Of a stretch of 64,000 nt of DNA, positions 7,038 to 18,039 are shown piece after piece. Within the stretch, counting starts at the first letter, position 1. Each line of letters begins with the position of its first letter. Under the pieces are notes generated by a model. It was given only the letters and a program-made list of their open reading frames with translations. It ran no database searches and was not told where the DNA came from. Position numbers and translations under genes: made by a program. The DNA lies in the NCBI RefSeq assembly GCF_002892795.1, contig NZ_PJMC01000001.1, positions 372,001-436,000 of the forward strand. The letters run 5' to 3'. This DNA comes from Arthrobacter sp. AFG20. Its GTDB lineage: Bacteria; Actinomycetota; Actinomycetes; Actinomycetales; Micrococcaceae.

Positions 7038-9926
7038 ATGGCCACACGTACTTCCCCCGCGCCAAAACGTACCCCCAGCAGTAAAACGGGCGCATCCGCA
7101 GGCCGCAGCGGCTCTTCGGCGGCCAAATCCGGCCGTGCCGGATCGTCCGCCGGCAGCGCCCGCACGCGCCAGCTTCCCGCCGTCGAACACCGGCAGCCCT
7201 GGCTGCTACGTGTGGCCGGCGGGGCCTGGCTGGGCATCGGCCACCTGGTGGGCGGGGGAGTGCGCCGGATCGGCCAGGACGTCAGCGACCTGGCACCCGA
7301 AGACCGCCGTGACGGGGCCGCCCTGTTCAACCTGGCCCTGGCGGTCTTCATCGCCACCTTCGCCTGGTGGGGTTTCCGTGGCTGGTTCCCGGACGCCGTC
7401 TACGCTGTGGTCAACGGCACCTTTGGCTGGATGTCGCTGGTCCTGCCGCTCATGCTCTTCGTGTGCGCCTGCAGGCTGTTCCGGCAGCCTGTAGACGGCC
7501 GCGGAAACAACCGCGTGGGCATCGGCTTCCTCATCATGACGTTCGCTGGGTGCGGCATCGCGCACATCGTGGGCGGCCAGCCGACCGTCAGCGAGGGCTT
7601 CGACGGGCTGCGGCAGGCCGGCGGCATGCTGGGCTTCCTGGCTGCCTCGCCGCTGGCCGCCATCCACCCTGCGGTCCCCGTGGTCCTGTACGGGCTGCTG
7701 GCCTTCGTGTCTGTCCTCATCGTCACGGCCACGCCGTTCGGCGCCATACCGCGGCGGCTGCGCGGCGCCTATGAGCACCTGATGGGCATCGACCTGCAGG
7801 AGAACGACGGTGACGCCCACGACCGCAGCTACCTGTACGAGAACAGCCCGCCCGCCCCCAAGAGGAAGCGCAAACGGCTCTTTGGCAAGGACGAAGAAGC
7901 CGACCCCCGGCTGGAAGGCTACGTCGGAGACGAAGCCTTTGAGCATGCCGTGGTCGACGACGACGAGCCGTCACGGGAGGCCGGCAAGGGGCGCCCCGCC
8001 GTGGCCCCCGGAGTCCGGCGGCCCACCCAGGCGGAGATCGCCGTCGAGAAGATCAAGGCAGCCCAGGGACTCGGCGCCAAGGGCGCCGACGCCGAGAACG
8101 CCACCGAAGCCATTCCGCTCGTGATCCCGGGCATGGCCGGTTCGGCTAATCCACACGGCGCGACTCCCGCTGCTGCCGTGCAGGTGCCGTCCAAGCCAGT
8201 GGCGCCCGCGCCGCCGCCCACTCCGATTCCGCAGCGCACCGAGCAGCTGTCCCTCGCAGGCGATGTCACCTACACGCTGCCCTCGTCCGACGTGCTCACG
8301 CCCGGCTCCATTCCCAAGGAACGCACGGAAGCCAACGACGCCGTCGTAGCCGCCCTGACCGACACGCTCCAGCAGTTCAACGTGGATGCCACTGTGACCG
8401 GTTTCAGCCGCGGTCCTACGGTGACCAGGTACGAGATCGAACTGGCGCCGGGCACCAAAGTGGAGCGGGTCACCGCGCTGTCCAAAAACATCTCCTACGC
8501 CGTCGCGTCGAGCGACGTCCGCATCCTCAGCCCCATTCCCGGCAAGTCGGCCATCGGCATCGAGATCCCCAACACGGACCGCGAGACCGTGTCGCTGGGT
8601 GACGTCCTGCGCAGCCAGAACGCCCGCCGTACGGACCACCCCATGGTCATGGGCGTTGGCAAGGACGTCGAGGGCGGCTACGTCGTGGCCAACCTGGCGA
8701 AGATGCCCCACCTGCTGGTGGCCGGTGCCACCGGTGCCGGTAAGTCCTCGTTCGTGAACTCGATGATCACGTCCCTGCTGATGCGGGCCACGCCCGACGA
8801 GGTCCGCATGGTCATGGTGGACCCCAAGCGCGTGGAGCTCACCGCCTACGAAGGCGTGCCGCACCTCATCACGCCCATCATCACCAACCCCAAAAAGGCG
8901 GCCGAGGCACTGCAGTGGGTGGTCCGTGAAATGGACGCCCGCTATGACGACCTCGCCAACTACGGCTTCAAGCACGTCGACGACTTCAACAAGGCAGTGC
9001 GCGCCGGCAAGGTCCACCCGCCGGTGGATTCCAAGCGCGTCATCCGGCCCTACCCGTACCTGCTGGTGATCGTCGATGAGCTCGCCGACCTGATGATGGT
9101 GGCACCCCGGGACGTGGAAGATTCCATCGTCCGCATCACGCAGCTGGCCCGCGCCGCCGGTATCCACCTGGTGCTCGCCACGCAGCGCCCGTCCGTTGAC
9201 GTGGTCACCGGCCTGATCAAGGCCAACGTGCCCTCCCGCATGGCCTTCGCCACCTCATCCGTGACGGACTCCCGCGTGGTGCTCGACCAGCCCGGGGCGG
9301 AGAAGCTGATCGGACAGGGTGATGCGCTGTTCCTTCCCATGGGTGCCTCCAAGGCAATGCGTGTGCAGGGCGCCTGGGTGACCGAATCCGAGATCCACAA
9401 GGTTGTGGAACACGTGAAGGGCCAGCTCCAGGCCGTCTACCGTGACGACGTCGCGCCCGAGGCCCAGAAGAAGCAGATCGACGACGACATCGGGGACGAC
9501 CTCGAAGTGCTGCTGCAGGCCACGGAGCTGGTTGTTACCACCCAGTTCGGCTCGACGTCCATGCTGCAGCGTAAGCTCCGCGTCGGGTTCGCCAAGGCAG
9601 GCCGCCTCATGGACCTGCTCGAATCACGCGGCGTGGTTGGCCCGTCGGAAGGCTCCAAGGCGCGCGATGTGCTCGTCAAGCCGGACGACCTCGCCGCGGT
9701 GCTGGCCGCGATGAAGGGCCAGGAGGCTCCCGCCGCGGCCGATTCTCAGACCGCCGCGCTCAGTGACAACGCCAACGCCAACATCGCACAGGGCGGCTAC
9801 GCGGAGGACCTCGTTGCCGCCGACCTGGACAACCGCACCCAGAGTGTCGAGTATTACGACGGCGCAGACAGTTCCGGTGACGACGAGGACGGTTCCGAGG
9901 ACGCCTGGTCCCTCACGGGCAGGTAG
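7038..9926 (+). CDS. ftsK: DNA translocase FtsK/SpoIIIE
   Basis: About 962 aa. An Ala/Ser/Lys-rich N-terminus is followed by four hydrophobic segments (about residues 95-240), a Pro/Ala-rich linker, and the RecA-like motor with Walker A GATGAGKSS near residue 567 and Walker B LLVIVDELADL. The C-terminal winged-helix gamma domain (FGSTSMLQRKLRVGFAKAGRL) recognises KOPS-type sequences for dif recombination at the septum. A GTG nine bases upstream is in frame, but TACCGT (7025-7030) seven bases before ATG 7038 favours a leaderless start there. Confidence 0.95.
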   Translation: MATRTSPAPKRTPSSKTGASAGRSGSSAAKSGRAGSSAGSARTRQLPAVEHRQPWLLRVAGGAWLGIGHLVGGGVRRIGQDVSDLAPEDRRDGAALFNLALAVFIATFAWWGFRGWFPDAVYAVVNGTFGWMSLVLPLMLFVCACRLFRQPVDGRGNNRVGIGFLIMTFAGCGIAHIVGGQPTVSEGFDGLRQAGGMLGFLAASPLAAIHPAVPVVLYGLLAFVSVLIVTATPFGAIPRRLRGAYEHLMGIDLQENDGDAHDRSYLYENSPPAPKRKRKRLFGKDEEADPRLEGYVGDEAFEHAVVDDDEPSREAGKGRPAVAPGVRRPTQAEIAVEKIKAAQGLGAKGADAENATEAIPLVIPGMAGSANPHGATPAAAVQVPSKPVAPAPPPTPIPQRTEQLSLAGDVTYTLPSSDVLTPGSIPKERTEANDAVVAALTDTLQQFNVDATVTGFSRGPTVTRYEIELAPGTKVERVTALSKNISYAVASSDVRILSPIPGKSAIGIEIPNTDRETVSLGDVLRSQNARRTDHPMVMGVGKDVEGGYVVANLAKMPHLLVAGATGAGKSSFVNSMITSLLMRATPDEVRMVMVDPKRVELTAYEGVPHLITPIITNPKKAAEALQWVVREMDARYDDLANYGFKHVDDFNKAVRAGKVHPPVDSKRVIRPYPYLLVIVDELADLMMVAPRDVEDSIVRITQLARAAGIHLVLATQRPSVDVVTGLIKANVPSRMAFATSSVTDSRVVLDQPGAEKLIGQGDALFLPMGASKAMRVQGAWVTESEIHKVVEHVKGQLQAVYRDDVAPEAQKKQIDDDIGDDLEVLLQATELVVTTQFGSTSMLQRKLRVGFAKAGRLMDLLESRGVVGPSEGSKARDVLVKPDDLAAVLAAMKGQEAPAAADSQTAALSDNANANIAQGGYAEDLVAADLDNRTQSVEYYDGADSSGDDEDGSEDAWSLTGR

Positions 9927-9980
9927 TCCTCATGACGATCGGCAAGAAAGCGGCAGCGCCGAAGACGGTAGCCTAGAAGG

Positions 9981-10640
9981 GTGACTAGCACCGAAGCGAC
10001 CGCGGCCGGCTCCAACAGCTCCGGGATCTGGAATCTTCCCAACATCCTCACGATGCTCCGCATTGTGCTGGTGCCGTTCTTCGTGTGGTTCCTCGTCGCC
10101 GATGCCCCGGGCCTGCGAAGCGAGTCCGGCGGGTGGCGCTGGGCAGCCGTGGCGGCGTTCGCCGTCGCGATCTACACGGACAAGCTCGACGGCGACATCG
10201 CCCGCAGCAGGGGACTGGTCACCGACTTCGGCAAGATAGCCGATCCGATCGCGGACAAGCTGCTGACCGGATCCGCGCTGGTCATGCTGTCCCTCCTGAA
10301 TGAGCTGCCCTGGTGGATGACGATCGTGATCCTGGTCCGCGAGTGGGGCATCACAGCGCTGCGGTTCTTCGTAATCCGGTACGGTGTCATCCCGGCGTCA
10401 CGCGGCGGCAAGCTTAAAACGGTCGTCCAGACCGTGGCGATCTTCCTCTACCTCCTTCCGCTGGCATCCATCGCCCCGTGGCTGGTTTGGGTGGCCTTCG
10501 CGGTAATGCTGGCAGCCGCGCTGATCACCGTCTGGACCGGCGTCGAATACGTCGTTCAGGCACTGAAAGTCAGGTCGGAGGGGCTGCGGCGGCGGGCTGC
10601 GGACCTCGGCCAGCAGGAGAACGAGGAGGGCCAGCCGTGA
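9981..10640 (+). CDS. pgsA: CDP-diacylglycerol-glycerol-3-phosphate 3-phosphatidyltransferase
   Basis: 219 aa integral membrane enzyme of phosphatidylglycerol synthesis. The CDP-alcohol phosphotransferase signature is visible as DKLDGDIARSRG then DFGKIADPIADK, with metal-binding aspartates conserved. TAGCCT (9969-9974) lies six bases before the GTG, so the message is probably leaderless. The stop overlaps the next start by four bases (GTGA), indicating translational coupling with the CinA-domain gene. In actinobacteria the paralogue PIP synthase shares this fold, but the context next to cinA/clgR fits PgsA. Confidence 0.9.
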   Translation: MTSTEATAAGSNSSGIWNLPNILTMLRIVLVPFFVWFLVADAPGLRSESGGWRWAAVAAFAVAIYTDKLDGDIARSRGLVTDFGKIADPIADKLLTGSALVMLSLLNELPWWMTIVILVREWGITALRFFVIRYGVIPASRGGKLKTVVQTVAIFLYLLPLASIAPWLVWVAFAVMLAAALITVWTGVEYVVQALKVRSEGLRRRAADLGQQENEEGQP

Positions 10641-11122
10641 CGAATCTGCACCGGATCGCCGGGGAAGCCGTGGCTACGGCCGTTGGGCGCGGCGTCACCG
10701 TGGCCACCGCGGAATCACTCACCGCAGGAATGGTCGCCGCCGTACTGGCCGACACCCCGGGGGCATCCGCCATGCTGCAGGGCGGCGTGGTCTCCTACAG
10801 CAACACCGTGAAGCGGGACGTCCTTGGCGTTCCGCAGGACCTGCTGGACGCCGTCGGATCGGTCGATGAAGCAGTGGCTGCCGCCATGGCCGAAGGCGCC
10901 CGGCGGGTCTGCGGCGCCGACCTCGCCGTCTCCACCACGGGCGTGGCCGGCCCCGACGCGCACGACGGCAAAGCGGTAGGAACGGTGTTCGTGGGCCTCG
11001 CCACCGCGGACGGTGTGCAAACCTTTCCTTACCGCTTCCAGGGCACCCGGGCAGAAATCCGCGGCCTGGCCTGTGGCGCTGCTTTGGAGCGGCTTCTGGA
11101 GGCACTGGCTGCGTTAAGCTGA
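10637..11122 (+). CDS. CinA-family protein (NMN amidohydrolase PncC domain)
   Basis: 161 aa consisting only of the CinA C-terminal domain: VTVATAESLTAGMVAAVLADTPGAS, GGVVSYSNTVKRDVLGV and STTGVAGPD are its signature blocks. The family deamidates nicotinamide mononucleotide, recycling NMN formed for instance by DNA ligase. The N-terminal MoaB-like domain of full CinA is absent, as is common. The GTG start overlaps the pgsA stop; clgR follows after a 190-base gap that holds its own promoter candidates. Confidence 0.88.
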   Translation: MTNLHRIAGEAVATAVGRGVTVATAESLTAGMVAAVLADTPGASAMLQGGVVSYSNTVKRDVLGVPQDLLDAVGSVDEAVAAAMAEGARRVCGADLAVSTTGVAGPDAHDGKAVGTVFVGLATADGVQTFPYRFQGTRAEIRGLACGAALERLLEALAALS

Positions 11123-11182
11123 GTTTCCGGCTACGCTGGCCTGGCCCATCGACTGCGCTAAGCTACCCGGAGTAAGGTTGCC

Positions 11183-11209
11183 GGGAACAAAAAGCGAGTC
11201 CGAATAGTT
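11183..11209 (+). promoter_or_regulatory. Candidate ECF-sigma promoter of clgR
   Basis: GGGAAC (11183-11188) and GTT (11207-11209) are 18 bases apart, the GGGAAC-N18-GTT pattern of SigE/SigH-type promoters. M. tuberculosis clgR is known to depend on SigE. An inverted repeat CGCCTC/GAGGCG (11222-11242) lies downstream and could be an operator or leader hairpin. No experiment supports it here. Confidence 0.4.
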
Positions 11210-11312
11210 GTCACATTGTGTCGCCTCTCCTTCAGGGAGGCGCCTAGGATGAAGAGAACATATGCGGTTTACGTCACGTGAACCGGAACCATGAGGGAGC
11301 AAGGCGATACAG

Positions 11313-11765
11313 ATGGTAAAGCAGCCCGTGTCCGTAAACGGCGTTGTCCGCTGGAAGGACGTGGGCCTCGCCGATCAGGCCAAGAGCGAACAGAAGGAGC
11401 GCAAGATGGTTGTACTTCGTCACGAAATCGGTGATGTACTGCGCGATGTCCGCCAGCGTCAAGGGCGTACCCTCCGCGAAGTCTCGCACAGCGCCCGGGT
11501 GTCCCTGGGTTACCTGAGTGAAGTGGAACGCGGCCAGAAGGAAGCTTCCTCGGAACTCCTGTCCTCGATCTGTTCGGCTTTGGATGTTCCGCTTTCGAGC
11601 ATGCTCCGTGAGGTCAGCGACCGCGTGGCTGTCGCCGAAGGCGTTGCCGTGCCTGACACCGTCCCGCAGGAATTCTCCCAGCGTTACGGCCGTGACCTTG
11701 AGCGCGACCTGAACAGCGAGCTTAACAACGAGCTCGCCACGGAAATGCTCTCCGGAGCCCGCTAA
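11313..11765 (+). CDS. clgR: XRE-family transcriptional regulator ClgR
   Basis: 150 aa. The helix-turn-helix [48 protein letters not shown] region (about residues 36-90) is the ClgR signature; ClgR activates clp protease and related proteostasis genes. The position after pgsA-cinA is the conserved actinobacterial one. An in-frame ATG at 11406 has a strong AAGGAG six bases upstream and would give 119 aa, closer to mycobacterial ClgR. I kept the longer form because the 31 extra codons show the same high G/C third positions; the start is uncertain. Confidence 0.85.
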   Translation: MVKQPVSVNGVVRWKDVGLADQAKSEQKERKMVVLRHEIGDVLRDVRQRQGRTLREVSHSARVSLGYLSEVERGQKEASSELLSSICSALDVPLSSMLREVSDRVAVAEGVAVPDTVPQEFSQRYGRDLERDLNSELNNELATEMLSGAR

Positions 11766-11798
11766 CAGAATCCGGTAACCCGGCCCAGATAACTGCAG

Positions 11799-11831
11799 CG
11801 AAGGCCTCCGGCAATCTGCCGGAGGCCTTCG
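11799..11831. terminator. Bidirectional hairpin between clgR and the MarR gene
   Basis: A perfect 15-bp stem (CGAAGGCCTCCGGCA and its complement) with the 3-nt loop ATC lies between two convergent genes. A short T-containing tail follows on either strand. Confidence 0.75.
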
Positions 11832-11856
11832 TCGTGCCCTGAAATCGACTCTTAAT

Positions 11857-12363
11857 CTAGGCGTCGTCCCGCGGGAATCCGTCACGTTCGTACGTGGCGT
11901 TAAGCTTGGCCATGTAGGCGGCCAGTGCCTCGAGGTCCTCCACCGGCCATTCGCCCAGGCGCTCCCGGAAAACCTTCCGGCGGGCATCCTGCACCTGGTG
12001 CATCTTCTCTTCGCCCTCGGCTGTGAGCCGGATCGTTTGCGCCCTGCCATCCAGCGGGTCGGCTTCCTTGAGCACCAGGTTGATGCTTTCAAGGAATGCG
12101 ATTTGCCTGCTGACGGACGGCTTGCCGACGCCGATGCTGGATGCAAGGTCGGTGAGGCGGATGGGGCCGCTCTTGCGGATCACGCTGAGCAGTCCGTAGG
12201 CGGCCGGCTCCATGTCCGGGTGAACCTCGCGCGAAAGTTGCTGGGAAATGGACCGGGCCCGTCGCCAGAAAAGACTGATCTGGTGCTCCACGTTGGTCAG
12301 TGCCGTATCAAGCGTGTCCTCGAAGGCGGCGGCGGCTTCGGGGGCTTCAGCGGGGTTGCTCAT
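11857..12363 (-). CDS. MarR-family transcriptional regulator
   Basis: 168 aa. Winged-helix MarR domain with recognition helix region LTDLASSIGVGKPSVSRQIAFLES and wing DPLDGRAQTIRLT. The first possible ATG is at 12372, but the ATG ending at 12363 is preceded by TAGAAT-N7 on the minus strand (12371-12376), matching the leaderless pattern, so that start is chosen. Divergent from the DUF3046-recA unit. Ligand and target genes are not evident. Confidence 0.88.
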   Translation of the reverse strand: MSNPAEAPEAAAAFEDTLDTALTNVEHQISLFWRRARSISQQLSREVHPDMEPAAYGLLSVIRKSGPIRLTDLASSIGVGKPSVSRQIAFLESINLVLKEADPLDGRAQTIRLTAEGEEKMHQVQDARRKVFRERLGEWPVEDLEALAAYMAKLNATYERDGFPRDDA

Positions 12364-12405
12364 GATAACCATTCTAGAGTCAGGGTCCGTGAGAGACTGT
12401 ATCGA

Positions 12406-12645
12406 GTGAGGATTAGTGATTTCTGGCGGCTGATGGACGACGAATTCGGGGCCGGCTACTCGCGTGTGCTGGGCGGCTCCCTCGTCCTTGCCGGGGTCGG
12501 CGGCCGCACAGCTAACCAGGCCCTCGCCGCGGGCATCAGTCCGCGCGACATCTGGCTGGCGGTGTGCGACGTGCAGGACGTCCCTGAGGAGCGCCGCCTC
12601 GGCCGCGACATCAAGCCGCGCCAGAACGGAGCAGACCTGCTCTGA
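12406..12645 (+). CDS. DUF3046 family protein
   Basis: 79 aa. Starts with RISDFWRLMDDEFGAGYSRV and contains GISPRDIWLAVCDVQDVPEERRLG, the diagnostic pattern of DUF3046, a small actinobacterial family almost always encoded just upstream of recA. Function is unknown. GTG at 12406 is the start that yields the canonical N-terminus; no clear ribosome binding site is visible. Confidence 0.88.
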   Translation: MRISDFWRLMDDEFGAGYSRVLGGSLVLAGVGGRTANQALAAGISPRDIWLAVCDVQDVPEERRLGRDIKPRQNGADLL

Positions 12646-12693
12646 GCAAATACCGACGCGACTGGGGAACCTGCTGACACGCCGACCGATTGT

Positions 12694-12722
12694 TCGAATA
12701 TCTGTTCGGGTGCGACTATGCT
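12694..12722 (+). promoter_or_regulatory. recA promoter with LexA box
   Basis: TCGAAT-ATCT-GTTCGG (12694-12709) matches the LexA consensus TCGAAC-N4-GTTCGA at 10 of 12 half-site bases. TATGCT (12717-12722) is a suitable -10, and the -35 region 17 bases upstream lies inside the box, so LexA would occlude it. The recA ATG is about 130 bases downstream. Confidence 0.75.
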
Positions 12723-12853
12723 TTTTGGCAGCGGGTTATCCACATACGCACGCCTGCCCGGTAAGAATGTCAGCGGGTGGCGATAGCGTCGGTGATGACA
12801 GACAAAGGGCCGCAGAGGCCCTCCCAAGCGAGAAAGCATTAGAGGTGTGAACC

Positions 12854-13906
12854 ATGGCCGCAGCCCCGGATCGCCAGAAGGCGCTCGACGCAGCGCTTGC
12901 CCAGATTGACAAGCAGTTCGGCAAAGGCTCGGTCATGCGCCTCGGCGACGAAGTTCGTGCGCCCATCGAGGTCATTCCGACCGGCTCCATAGCCCTGGAC
13001 GTCGCCTTGGGAATTGGCGGCCTGCCTCGCGGCCGCATCGTGGAAATCTACGGACCGGAATCCTCCGGTAAGACCACGGTTGCCCTGCACGCCGTCGCCA
13101 GTGCTCAGCGCCAAGGCGGCATTGCCGCCTTTATTGACGCCGAACATGCCCTGGATCCGGAATACGCAGCCAAGCTGGGCGTCGACACCGACGCGCTGCT
13201 CGTGTCCCAGCCAGACACCGGCGAGCAGGCCCTCGAAATCATGGACATGCTCATCGGTTCCGGCTCGCTGGACATCGTGGTCATCGACTCCGTGGCTGCC
13301 CTGGTGCCGCGCGCGGAAATCGAAGGCGACATGGGCGACAGCCACGTCGGCCTGCAGGCACGCCTCATGAGCCAAGCCCTGCGAAAGATCACCGGCCGGC
13401 TGAGCCAGACCAAGACCACGGCCATCTTCATCAACCAGCTGCGCGAAAAGATCGGCGTGTTCTTCGGCTCACCGGAAACCACCACCGGTGGTAAGGCGCT
13501 GAAGTTCTACGCGTCCGTGCGTATCGACGTCCGCCGCATCCAGACCCTGAAGGAAGGTGCCGATTCCGTCGGTAACCGGACCAAGGCCAAGATCGTCAAG
13601 AACAAGATGGCCCCGCCCTTCAAGATCGCCGAATTCGACATCATCTACGGTCAGGGCATCTCCCGCGAGGGCGGCATCATCGACATGGGCGTGGAGCACG
13701 GCATCATCAAGAAGTCCGGGTCCTGGTTTACGTACGACGGCGACCAGCTCGGCCAGGGCATGGAGAACTCGCGCCGCTTCCTGCGCGACAACCCTGAACT
13801 TGCCACGGAACTGGAACGGCTCATCAAGGAAAAGCTCGGCGTGGGAACCAAGCCCGCGGCGGATGCCGAAGCTGCACCGAAGCTGAAGGCCGTTGACGGC
13901 TTCTAG
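12854..13906 (+). CDS. recA: Recombinase RecA
   Basis: 350 aa, normal length without an intein. Forms filaments on single-stranded DNA, catalyses strand exchange and triggers LexA self-cleavage. Walker [10 protein letters not shown] is near residue 66, and the loop-1 block [24 protein letters not shown] and [19 protein letters not shown] are intact. An AGAGGTG ribosome binding site precedes the ATG. The recX start overlaps its last codons, so the two are coupled. Confidence 0.98.
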   Translation: MAAAPDRQKALDAALAQIDKQFGKGSVMRLGDEVRAPIEVIPTGSIALDVALGIGGLPRGRIVEIYGPESSGKTTVALHAVASAQRQGGIAAFIDAEHALDPEYAAKLGVDTDALLVSQPDTGEQALEIMDMLIGSGSLDIVVIDSVAALVPRAEIEGDMGDSHVGLQARLMSQALRKITGRLSQTKTTAIFINQLREKIGVFFGSPETTTGGKALKFYASVRIDVRRIQTLKEGADSVGNRTKAKIVKNKMAPPFKIAEFDIIYGQGISREGGIIDMGVEHGIIKKSGSWFTYDGDQLGQGMENSRRFLRDNPELATELERLIKEKLGVGTKPAADAEAAPKLKAVDGF

Positions 13907-14522
13907 CAAGCGCCGGTCCTCTTCGGCCTTCGCCAAGGCCGGAGGGGGCCGCAAGGCAGAGCCCAGCCCGGAACCCGATAAGGACCGGGACGCAGATCCG
14001 GCATCGGTGGCGCGCGCCATCGTACTGCGCCAGCTGACCGCATCGCCCAAGAGCCGGCAGCAGCTTGAACGCAAGCTGGCCGAGCGAAACGTGCCGGAGG
14101 ACGTCGCCGCGGCCGTGCTCGACCGCTTCGAAGAGGTCCGGCTCGTGGACGACGCCGAATTCGCGGACATGTGGGTGCGGAGCAGGTCGCAGTCGCGCAG
14201 GCTGGCCAAGGGAGCCTTGCGCCGGGAGCTCGCGGACAAGGGCATTGACCCTGATACGGCGGCCTCGGCCCTTGAGCAGCTCAGCGACGAGGAGGAGGAA
14301 GCCGCCGCGCGCCACTTGGTGGAACGCAAGCTTCGGCCGGGGACGGACCTGACTGACCGGGCGGAACGCGACAAGACCACACGGCGGCTCGCGTCCATGC
14401 TTGCCCGCAAGGGATACCAGCCCTCGCAGGCTTTCCGGATCGTGGGGGAGGTCCTAGACGCTGCAGCCGTCGGCGCCGCGTCTGACGAGGACACTTACGA
14501 GGCTGCCGCGTCCTGGGAATGA
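13893..14522 (+). CDS. recX: Regulatory protein RecX
   Basis: 209 aa with the three-helix RecX repeats: [32 protein letters not shown], then [18 protein letters not shown] and [20 protein letters not shown]. Modulates or disassembles RecA filaments. The start is a TTG overlapping the recA 3' end by 14 bases, behind a GAAGG within recA; coupled translation would keep RecX below RecA. The first ~45 residues are basic and probably disordered. Confidence 0.88.
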   Translation: MTASSKRRSSSAFAKAGGGRKAEPSPEPDKDRDADPASVARAIVLRQLTASPKSRQQLERKLAERNVPEDVAAAVLDRFEEVRLVDDAEFADMWVRSRSQSRRLAKGALRRELADKGIDPDTAASALEQLSDEEEEAAARHLVERKLRPGTDLTDRAERDKTTRRLASMLARKGYQPSQAFRIVGEVLDAAAVGAASDEDTYEAAASWE

Positions 14523-14577
14523 TCGAACGCCGGGAGTGAACGCAGCCGGTACTCCTGGCAGCCGGTACCCTTATTGG

Positions 14578-16128
14578 GTGAGTCTGACCCATCCTTCCCC
14601 CGCACCCGTCACCGAAAACGCAGCAACCGGCGACGCCGCTGTGCCCCGCACGTATCAGGTGCGTACCTTCGGCTGCCAGATGAACGTTCACGACTCCGAG
14701 CGCATGGCAGGCATGCTGGAAGCTGCCGGTTATGTACCGGCGGACGGTGCCCAGGCCGACGTCGTCGTCTTCAATACCTGCGCCGTGCGGGAAAACGCCG
14801 ACAACAAGCTTTACGGCAACCTCGGCCAGCTGGCGCCGATCAAGGCAGCGAACCCTGGGATGCAGATCGCCGTCGGTGGCTGCCTCGCCCAGAAGGACCG
14901 CGAAACCATTCTGAAGAAGGCGCCCTGGGTCGATGCCGTCTTCGGCACGCACAATGTCGGCGCGCTGCCGGCTCTCCTGGACCGGGCGCGCCACAACAAC
15001 GAGGCGCAGCTGGAAATCCTCGAGTCGTTGGACGTCTTCCCGTCCACCCTGCCCACCAAACGCGACTCTGTCTATTCGGGCTGGGTGTCCATTTCGGTTG
15101 GCTGCAACAACACCTGCACCTTCTGCATCGTCCCTGCCCTGCGGGGCAAGGAAAAGGACCGCCGGCCGGGGGAGATCCTTGCCGAGGTCCAGGCGCTGGT
15201 GGACGACGGCGCCATCGAAGTGACGCTCCTCGGCCAGAACGTGAACTCGTACGGGGTAGAGTTCGGCGACCGCCAGGCCTTCTCCAAGCTGCTGCGCGCC
15301 TGCGGCGAGATTCCGGGCCTGGAACGGGTGCGTTTCACGAGCCCCCACCCGGCGGCGTTCACCGATGACGTCATCGACGCAATGGCCGAGACGCCCAACG
15401 TCATGCCGCAGCTGCACATGCCTCTCCAGTCGGGATCGGACAAAGTCCTGCGCGACATGAAGCGTTCCTACCGGTCGGCGAAGTTCCTGGGGATCCTGGA
15501 CAAGGTCCGCGCCAGGATGCCGCATGCGGCGATCTCCACGGACATCATCGTCGGTTTCCCGGGGGAGACGGAGGAAGATTTCCAGGCGACCCTTGACGTC
15601 GTCGAAAAGGCACGCTTTGCCACGGCCTTCACCTTCCAGTACTCCAAGCGGCCCGGCACGCCTGCCGCGGACCTGCCGGACCAACTGCCCAAGGCGGTGG
15701 TGCAGGAGCGCTTTGAACGGCTCACCGCGCTCCAGGACCGCATCGCCGCGGAAGAGAACGCCAAGCAGCTGGGACGCCGCGTCGAGGTCATGGTCACTGC
15801 CCAGTCCGGCCGCAAGTCCGAGGAAACGCACCGCCTCTCAGGCCGTTCGCAGGACCAGCGCCTCGTCCACTTCACGGTCCCCGCGGGTGCTCCTGCACCG
15901 CGTCCCGGAGACCTCGTGACCGTCACCATTACGGAAGCAGCTGCCTTCCACCTGGTCGCCGATCCGGCCACCGCGGCCGACTACTCCCTGCGCCGGTCCC
16001 GCGCCGGCGATGCCTGGGACAGGGCGCAGGCCGATTCCTGCGGCGTGCCGGCACCTGGTGCGGCGGGGGGCGCGGGCAGGACCGGCGTGTCGCTTGGCAT
16101 GCCCGCACTCCCGGTGCGGAGCCGCTGA
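14578..16128 (+). CDS. miaB: tRNA-2-methylthio-N6-dimethylallyladenosine synthase MiaB
   Basis: 516 aa. The N-terminal UPF0004 domain carries three cluster cysteines (C33, C68, C102), the radical SAM motif CNNTCTFC lies near residue 180, and a C-terminal TRAM domain follows. The enzyme methylthiolates i6A37 made by MiaA, encoded next. GTG 14578 is chosen because TACCCT (14566-14571) lies six bases upstream (leaderless pattern); a GTG at 14536 is also in frame. About 45 residues beyond the TRAM domain are Gly/Ala-rich and of unknown use. Confidence 0.93.
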   Translation: MSLTHPSPAPVTENAATGDAAVPRTYQVRTFGCQMNVHDSERMAGMLEAAGYVPADGAQADVVVFNTCAVRENADNKLYGNLGQLAPIKAANPGMQIAVGGCLAQKDRETILKKAPWVDAVFGTHNVGALPALLDRARHNNEAQLEILESLDVFPSTLPTKRDSVYSGWVSISVGCNNTCTFCIVPALRGKEKDRRPGEILAEVQALVDDGAIEVTLLGQNVNSYGVEFGDRQAFSKLLRACGEIPGLERVRFTSPHPAAFTDDVIDAMAETPNVMPQLHMPLQSGSDKVLRDMKRSYRSAKFLGILDKVRARMPHAAISTDIIVGFPGETEEDFQATLDVVEKARFATAFTFQYSKRPGTPAADLPDQLPKAVVQERFERLTALQDRIAAEENAKQLGRRVEVMVTAQSGRKSEETHRLSGRSQDQRLVHFTVPAGAPAPRPGDLVTVTITEAAAFHLVADPATAADYSLRRSRAGDAWDRAQADSCGVPAPGAAGGAGRTGVSLGMPALPVRSR

Positions 16129-16132
16129 CCCG

Positions 16133-17032
<900 letters not shown>

Positions 17033-17067
17033 GCCAGGCGCACCAACGCACTCGGAGAAAGATCCCA

Positions 17068-18039
17068 ATGACCCTCGCAGTTGCCACCACGCCAAAGCGC
17101 ACCTCGCGGCGGACCCTCACCATTGCGATCACCTCGCTGCTGGGGGCGACGCTGTTCTGGGCCGGCAACTACATCGTCGGGGCCGGCGCGGTCGAGAGCA
17201 TCGACCCCGTCAGTCTGGTCCTGCTGCGCTGGTCGCTCGCCCTGGTTCCCCTGCTGGCCATCGCACAGATCGCGGAGCGCCCGCAATGGCGGCAGGTGCT
17301 GGCCGCCTGGCCATGGCTGATCGCCCTCAGCGTGTTCGGACTGCTGGGCTACAACCTGCTTTTGTACACGGCTCTCGAGCACACGGATGCGTTCAGCGCT
17401 TCCCTCATCAATGCATTCAACCCGGCACTCATAACGCTGGCCGCTGCCGCATTCCTGCGCGAACGCCTGACTCGCCGGGCAGTTGGCGGTGTCCTGATCG
17501 CACTTACCGGCGTGCTCCTCGTCCTCAGCGACGGCGACCTGGGCAAGCTGCTGCATGCCGGATTCGGGACCGGTGAGCTCTTCATGCTCGGGGCCATTGC
17601 GGCGTGGTCCGCTTACACGATCACCGGGCGGCTGGCACCGCCGCTGCCCCCGATAACCGCCACGGCCATCCAGGCCGCGATCACCATCGTTGTGCTCACA
17701 CCGTTCAGCCTCGCTGCCGGCGGTCCAGCCCTGCCATCCACGCAGGGTGCGGTTGCTTCACTGGCCTTCATTGCGCTGTTCCCATCGGTGCTGTCCTACC
17801 TGCTCTGGAACCGCGCGCTGGCGGTCATCCCTGCCGGCAATGCCGGAGTGTTCCTCAACCTCATCACCGTCTTTACAGCCCTGTTCACAATCCTCGCCGG
17901 ACATCCTTACACCTTTGCCCAGATAGCAGGCGGTGTGATTGTCGTCGCCGGCATCCTCCTGACCAGCACCCGCGGCCGGCGAGGCAGCTCCACGCCGTTT
18001 TTCTGGCGCCGCCGGCGGGCGGGTAACCTTGAATCATGA
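17068..18039 (+). CDS. EamA-family (DMT) transporter
   Basis: 323 aa with ten predicted membrane helices in two EamA repeats; LLGATLFWAGNYIVGAGAVESIDPVSL begins the first and LGAIAAWSAYTITGRL the second. Probably a metabolite exporter or importer of unknown substrate. A GGAGAAAG ribosome binding site precedes the ATG. It is inserted between miaA and dapF, which are closer in many relatives, and its stop overlaps the dapF ATG (ATGA). Confidence 0.85.
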   Translation: MTLAVATTPKRTSRRTLTIAITSLLGATLFWAGNYIVGAGAVESIDPVSLVLLRWSLALVPLLAIAQIAERPQWRQVLAAWPWLIALSVFGLLGYNLLLYTALEHTDAFSASLINAFNPALITLAAAAFLRERLTRRAVGGVLIALTGVLLVLSDGDLGKLLHAGFGTGELFMLGAIAAWSAYTITGRLAPPLPPITATAIQAAITIVVLTPFSLAAGGPALPSTQGAVASLAFIALFPSVLSYLLWNRALAVIPAGNAGVFLNLITVFTALFTILAGHPYTFAQIAGGVIVVAGILLTSTRGRRGSSTPFFWRRRRAGNLES

